Origin: Tretioscincus oriximinensis
Lineage: Eukaryota > Chordata > Lepidosauria > Squamata > Gymnophthalmidae
Assembly (NCBI GenBank): GCA_022410635.1
Contig: JAJVDF010000044.1
Location: forward strand, 2,996,444-3,060,443
DNA length: 64,000 bases
Direction: 5' to 3'
Shown here: piece by piece, positions 61,016 through 64,000 of the stretch
Numbering within the stretch: the stretch's first letter is position 1
How the letters are laid out: each line of letters starts with the position of its first letter
Translations under genes and position numbers: made by a program
The notes under the pieces: generated by a model
The model's input: only the letters and a program-made list of their open reading frames with translations
The model's database searches: none
What the model was told of the DNA's origin: nothing

Positions 61016-61211
61016 TTCTCTGTCTTGCTGATGTTGATGCTGGATAAGCTGTTGCAGTGCGAACCAATTCCTGAACTCAAATAAAGACCTTCCTGTAGAG
61101 NGAACATTCGGCTGTTCTATGTGGTTTCTATCAGAATATTACTGTATCACATTCAAGTTGCTACCTTTTCNTTTGTAGCTACACCACCACCCTGAATGTA
61201 CACAGCATAAA

Positions 61212-64000
61212 GAACGTAAAAACATAACACATAAGAAGGGCAATATTGGATGAGGCCACAGCCCATCTAGTCCAGCAATCTGTCTCACACAGAAGCCAAC
61301 CAGCTGCATCTGGGCAGTATGAACAATGGAAAGCAAAATATGCACCTGTTCATGACTCCCTGCAAATGGTATTTCAGGAATCCTACNTGTTGCTCCATCC
61401 CAGAGGCAACATCTACACATCCATCCTAGTAGCCATTTATACCCTTGGTGCCCATAAACCTTTCTAGTCCTTTCTTGAAACTGCCTTGAAAGTCCAAGCT
61501 GTTAGCTACCACTGCCTCTTCAGGAAGTAAATTCCACAGGCCGATGGCCCNCTGGGTGAAAAAGTACTTTCCTTTGTCTATTCTCACTTTTCTACCCATC
61601 AGTTTTAAGGAGTGCCCTCTGGGCCTAATGTTGTGTGATAGAGAATTTTTTTTCTCTATTCACCCTGTCCATCCCAGGCATGATTTTGTACACTTCAATC
61701 AGATCACCCCTCAAACGTCTCCTTTCAAGGCTGAAGAGGCTCAGACGTTGCAGCCTTGCTTCGTAAAGGAGGTGCTCCAGACCCTTAATCATTTTTGTTG
61801 CCCTTTTCTGCACCTTCTCTAGTTCCACAATATCTCTCTTGAGATGTGGTGACCAGAATTCGACACAGTATTCCAAATGTGGCCTCACCACAGATTTATA
61901 AAGAGACAAAACAACGTTTGATGACTTGTTTTCGATTTGTTTCCTAATTATCCTCAACATGGAATTTGCCTTTTTTGCTACTGCTGCACACTGGGTTGAC
62001 ATCTTCATTGCATTGTCCACCAACACCCCAAGATCCTTTTCTTGTTTGGTAACAGAAAACTTGGTTCCCATCAGGTGGTAGGAGTAATTGGGGTTCTTTG
62101 CTCCAGTGTGCATGACCTTGCACTTGCTAAAATTGAAGTGTATTTGCTGCTTTTATGCCCACTCACCCAATTTCAATAGATCACTCTGGAGTGCCTTACA
62201 ATCATTTTCAGTTTTCATTACCCTGAACAATTTAGTGTCGTCAGCAAACTTGGCTACTTCACTATTTACCTTGGCATCCAGATTGTTTATAAATATATTG
62301 AAAAGCAAAGGTCCCAGTACAGATCTCTGGGGTACCCCACTTCTTACTTTTTTCCCCTCAGAGAACTGTCCATTTATTACTACCCTCTGTTTTCTATCTT
62401 TTAGCCAGTTTCCAATCCAGGACAAAGTCAACTGGATCCCCTTTATCTACATGTTTGTTAACACTCTCAAATAATTCTAGCAAGTTAGGAAGGCATGATT
62501 TACCTTTGCAGAAGCCATGCTGAGTTTCATTCAGCAATGCGTGCTTCTCCATGTATTTAGTAATTTTGTCCTTAATTATGGTTTCTAACATTTTATTGGT
62601 GTTACGTTAGCTACCCTCCAATCTACTGGTACTATGCCTGATCTTAAGGAAAGATTAAATAGTTTGGTTAGAAGTTCAGCAATTTCACATTTGAGTGATT
62701 TAAAAATGCTTGGGTGAATGCCGTCTGGCCCTGGGGATTTATCANTATTGAGCTTATTAAGACTAGCAAGGACTTCCTCTCTTTTTATCTCTATCCAGTT
62801 TAATTCCTCTGGTGTTCTTCCTGGGAAGACTAAATCTGTGGTGGGTAAATTCCCTCTGTCTTCTTCAGTGAAAACAGAAGCAAAACATTTATTTAAGCTC
62901 TTTGCAATTTTCACATCCTCCTTGATTATGCCCTTTTGTCCATTGATATCTAGTGGTCCGACTGCTTTCCAGGTAGGATTCTTATTTCTGATGTATTTGA
63001 AAAAATCCTTATTATTTCTTTTAATATTTTTTGTAATGTGCTCCTCAAAGTTTTTCTTCGCATCCCTGACTACCACCTTGCATTTGGTTTGCCACAACTT
63101 GTGCTCCCTTCTATTCTCCTCACTAGGATAAGCCTTCCACTTTTTAAATGAATTTTTTTTCATTCTAATCTCTTCCCTTACTGCTTGACAATTTTCTATC
63201 CACATTCAAGATGAAAGTTATTGTATTGTGGTCACTGCTTCCTATGGGATCAGTTACAGTTACATCTTCTATCAGGTCCTGTTCATTACTTAGGACTAAA
63301 TCCAGGATTCCCTTTCCCCTGGTTGGTTCTAAAACCACCTGCTCTAGGAAGCAATCAGTGAGCATGTCTAAGAATTTTATTTCTTTTTCATGAGTTGAAC
63401 AAGAGTTTGCCCAATCAATGTGTGGATAGTTGAAGTCTCCCATTATTACTACTCTTCCCTTTTTGCAAGCTTCAATGACCTCATGTTCCAAATGAGTATT
63501 GCTTTCAGGTGTTTGGTTAGGAGGCCGGTAGCATACTCCCAATATTAACTTGTTTTCTGACCTGATAATGTTATCCACGGTGCTTTTGTGGATGGGTCTG
63601 TTTTACCTGGAAATTCCAGTTCGTAGGATTCAATCTGTTCTTCAACATACAAGGCTACACCACCACCAGGTCTCCCTTTCCTATCTTTTCTGTATAGTTT
63701 GTAACCTGGTATTACTGTATCCCATTGGTTTTCTTCTGTCCACCAGATTTCAGTTATGCTAATAATATCGACATTATTGTCAATCTCTAAGCATTCCAAC
63801 TCCCCTATTTTTGCTCGGAGGCTTCTGGCATTTGCATACAGGCATTTATATGCCCTTCTATGGTGCAAGTTTGGCTCTGTATATTTGTGAGTAACCATAG
63901 TTTGCTCATTACAGCTTTTTACTTGAATACTACATCCGGGTTCCCCCTCCAATACTATATTATCTGCATAATTCTGTTTCTCAGCAATTGCATTTACATT
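61212..64000 (-). mobile_element. Long CR1 LINE (ORF2 remnant), 5' end outside window
   Basis: The minus strand carries, in order, an apurinic-endonuclease domain (ITEIWWTEE, YRKDRKGRPGGG, GDFNYPHIDW, SDHNTITF), RT (SPGPDGIHPSIFKSL, NETQHGFCKGKSC, SVLGPLLFNIFINNLD, KFADDTKLF, EKDLGVLVDN) and the C-terminal region to the 3' UTR ending at about 61212. Frames are split by shifts near 63.2-63.6, 62.6 and 62.4 kb and by n at 62745. RT motif A, with its first catalytic aspartate, is deleted at about 62425. The copy is dead, but at low divergence from its neighbours. Confidence 0.93.

Noticed and set aside
1..64000. tRNA or rRNA genes and CRISPR arrays
   Set aside because: tRNA-like A and B boxes occur only as SINE heads without a full cloverleaf. 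No regularly spaced repeats of CRISPR type exist, as expected for animal DNA.

Overview
This is vertebrate nuclear DNA, most likely from a squamate reptile. The evidence is a spliced alpha-catenin gene, an intron-nested LRRTM gene, many 3' fragments of CR1 LINEs, L2-type LINEs, and tRNA-derived SINEs with L2-like or TTC-rich tails. Base composition is AT-rich except for one CpG-rich block. Isolated n bases and one 325-base gap mark it as draft assembly. The species cannot be named from the sequence.

Two protein-coding genes are supported. The minus strand carries the 5' half of CTNNA1 (alpha-E-catenin). Eight coding exons run from the start codon at 36480-36482 down to 758, with consensus splice sites and compatible phases. 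They encode about the first 431 of roughly 906 residues, and the rest lies to the left of the window. Inside the 24-kb intron between the exons at 26675-26878 and 2380-2460, on the opposite strand, lies a complete LRRTM2: exon 1 with the ATG at 9318, exon 2 at 9585-11131, 516 residues. Its promoter is visible as a full cAMP-response element, a CRE half-site and a TATA box at 8851-8877. The 5' UTR carries several short upstream ORFs.

The right third (about 37-64 kb) has no coding exon. It is a mosaic of mobile elements: L2-type LINEs at 39.9-40.9, 41.6-41.8 and 44.0-45.5 kb, a hAT non-autonomous transposon with a perfect 8-bp target duplication at 42.4-42.8 kb, tRNA-derived SINEs, stacked CR1 tails, and a long decayed CR1 at 61.2-64.0 kb. 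A CpG island at 53.03-53.67 kb abuts the gap and is the best candidate for the CTNNA1 promoter and non-coding first exon.

The most distinctive signals not explained by ordinary annotation are a set of fold-back sequences (3.28, 8.22-8.37, 18.5, 25.5, 48.0 and 54.0 kb), the compact CRE-TATA promoter and uORF-rich leader of LRRTM2, and a shared 3' tail linking a tRNA-SINE to an L2-type LINE. No unmistakably new gene system was found.
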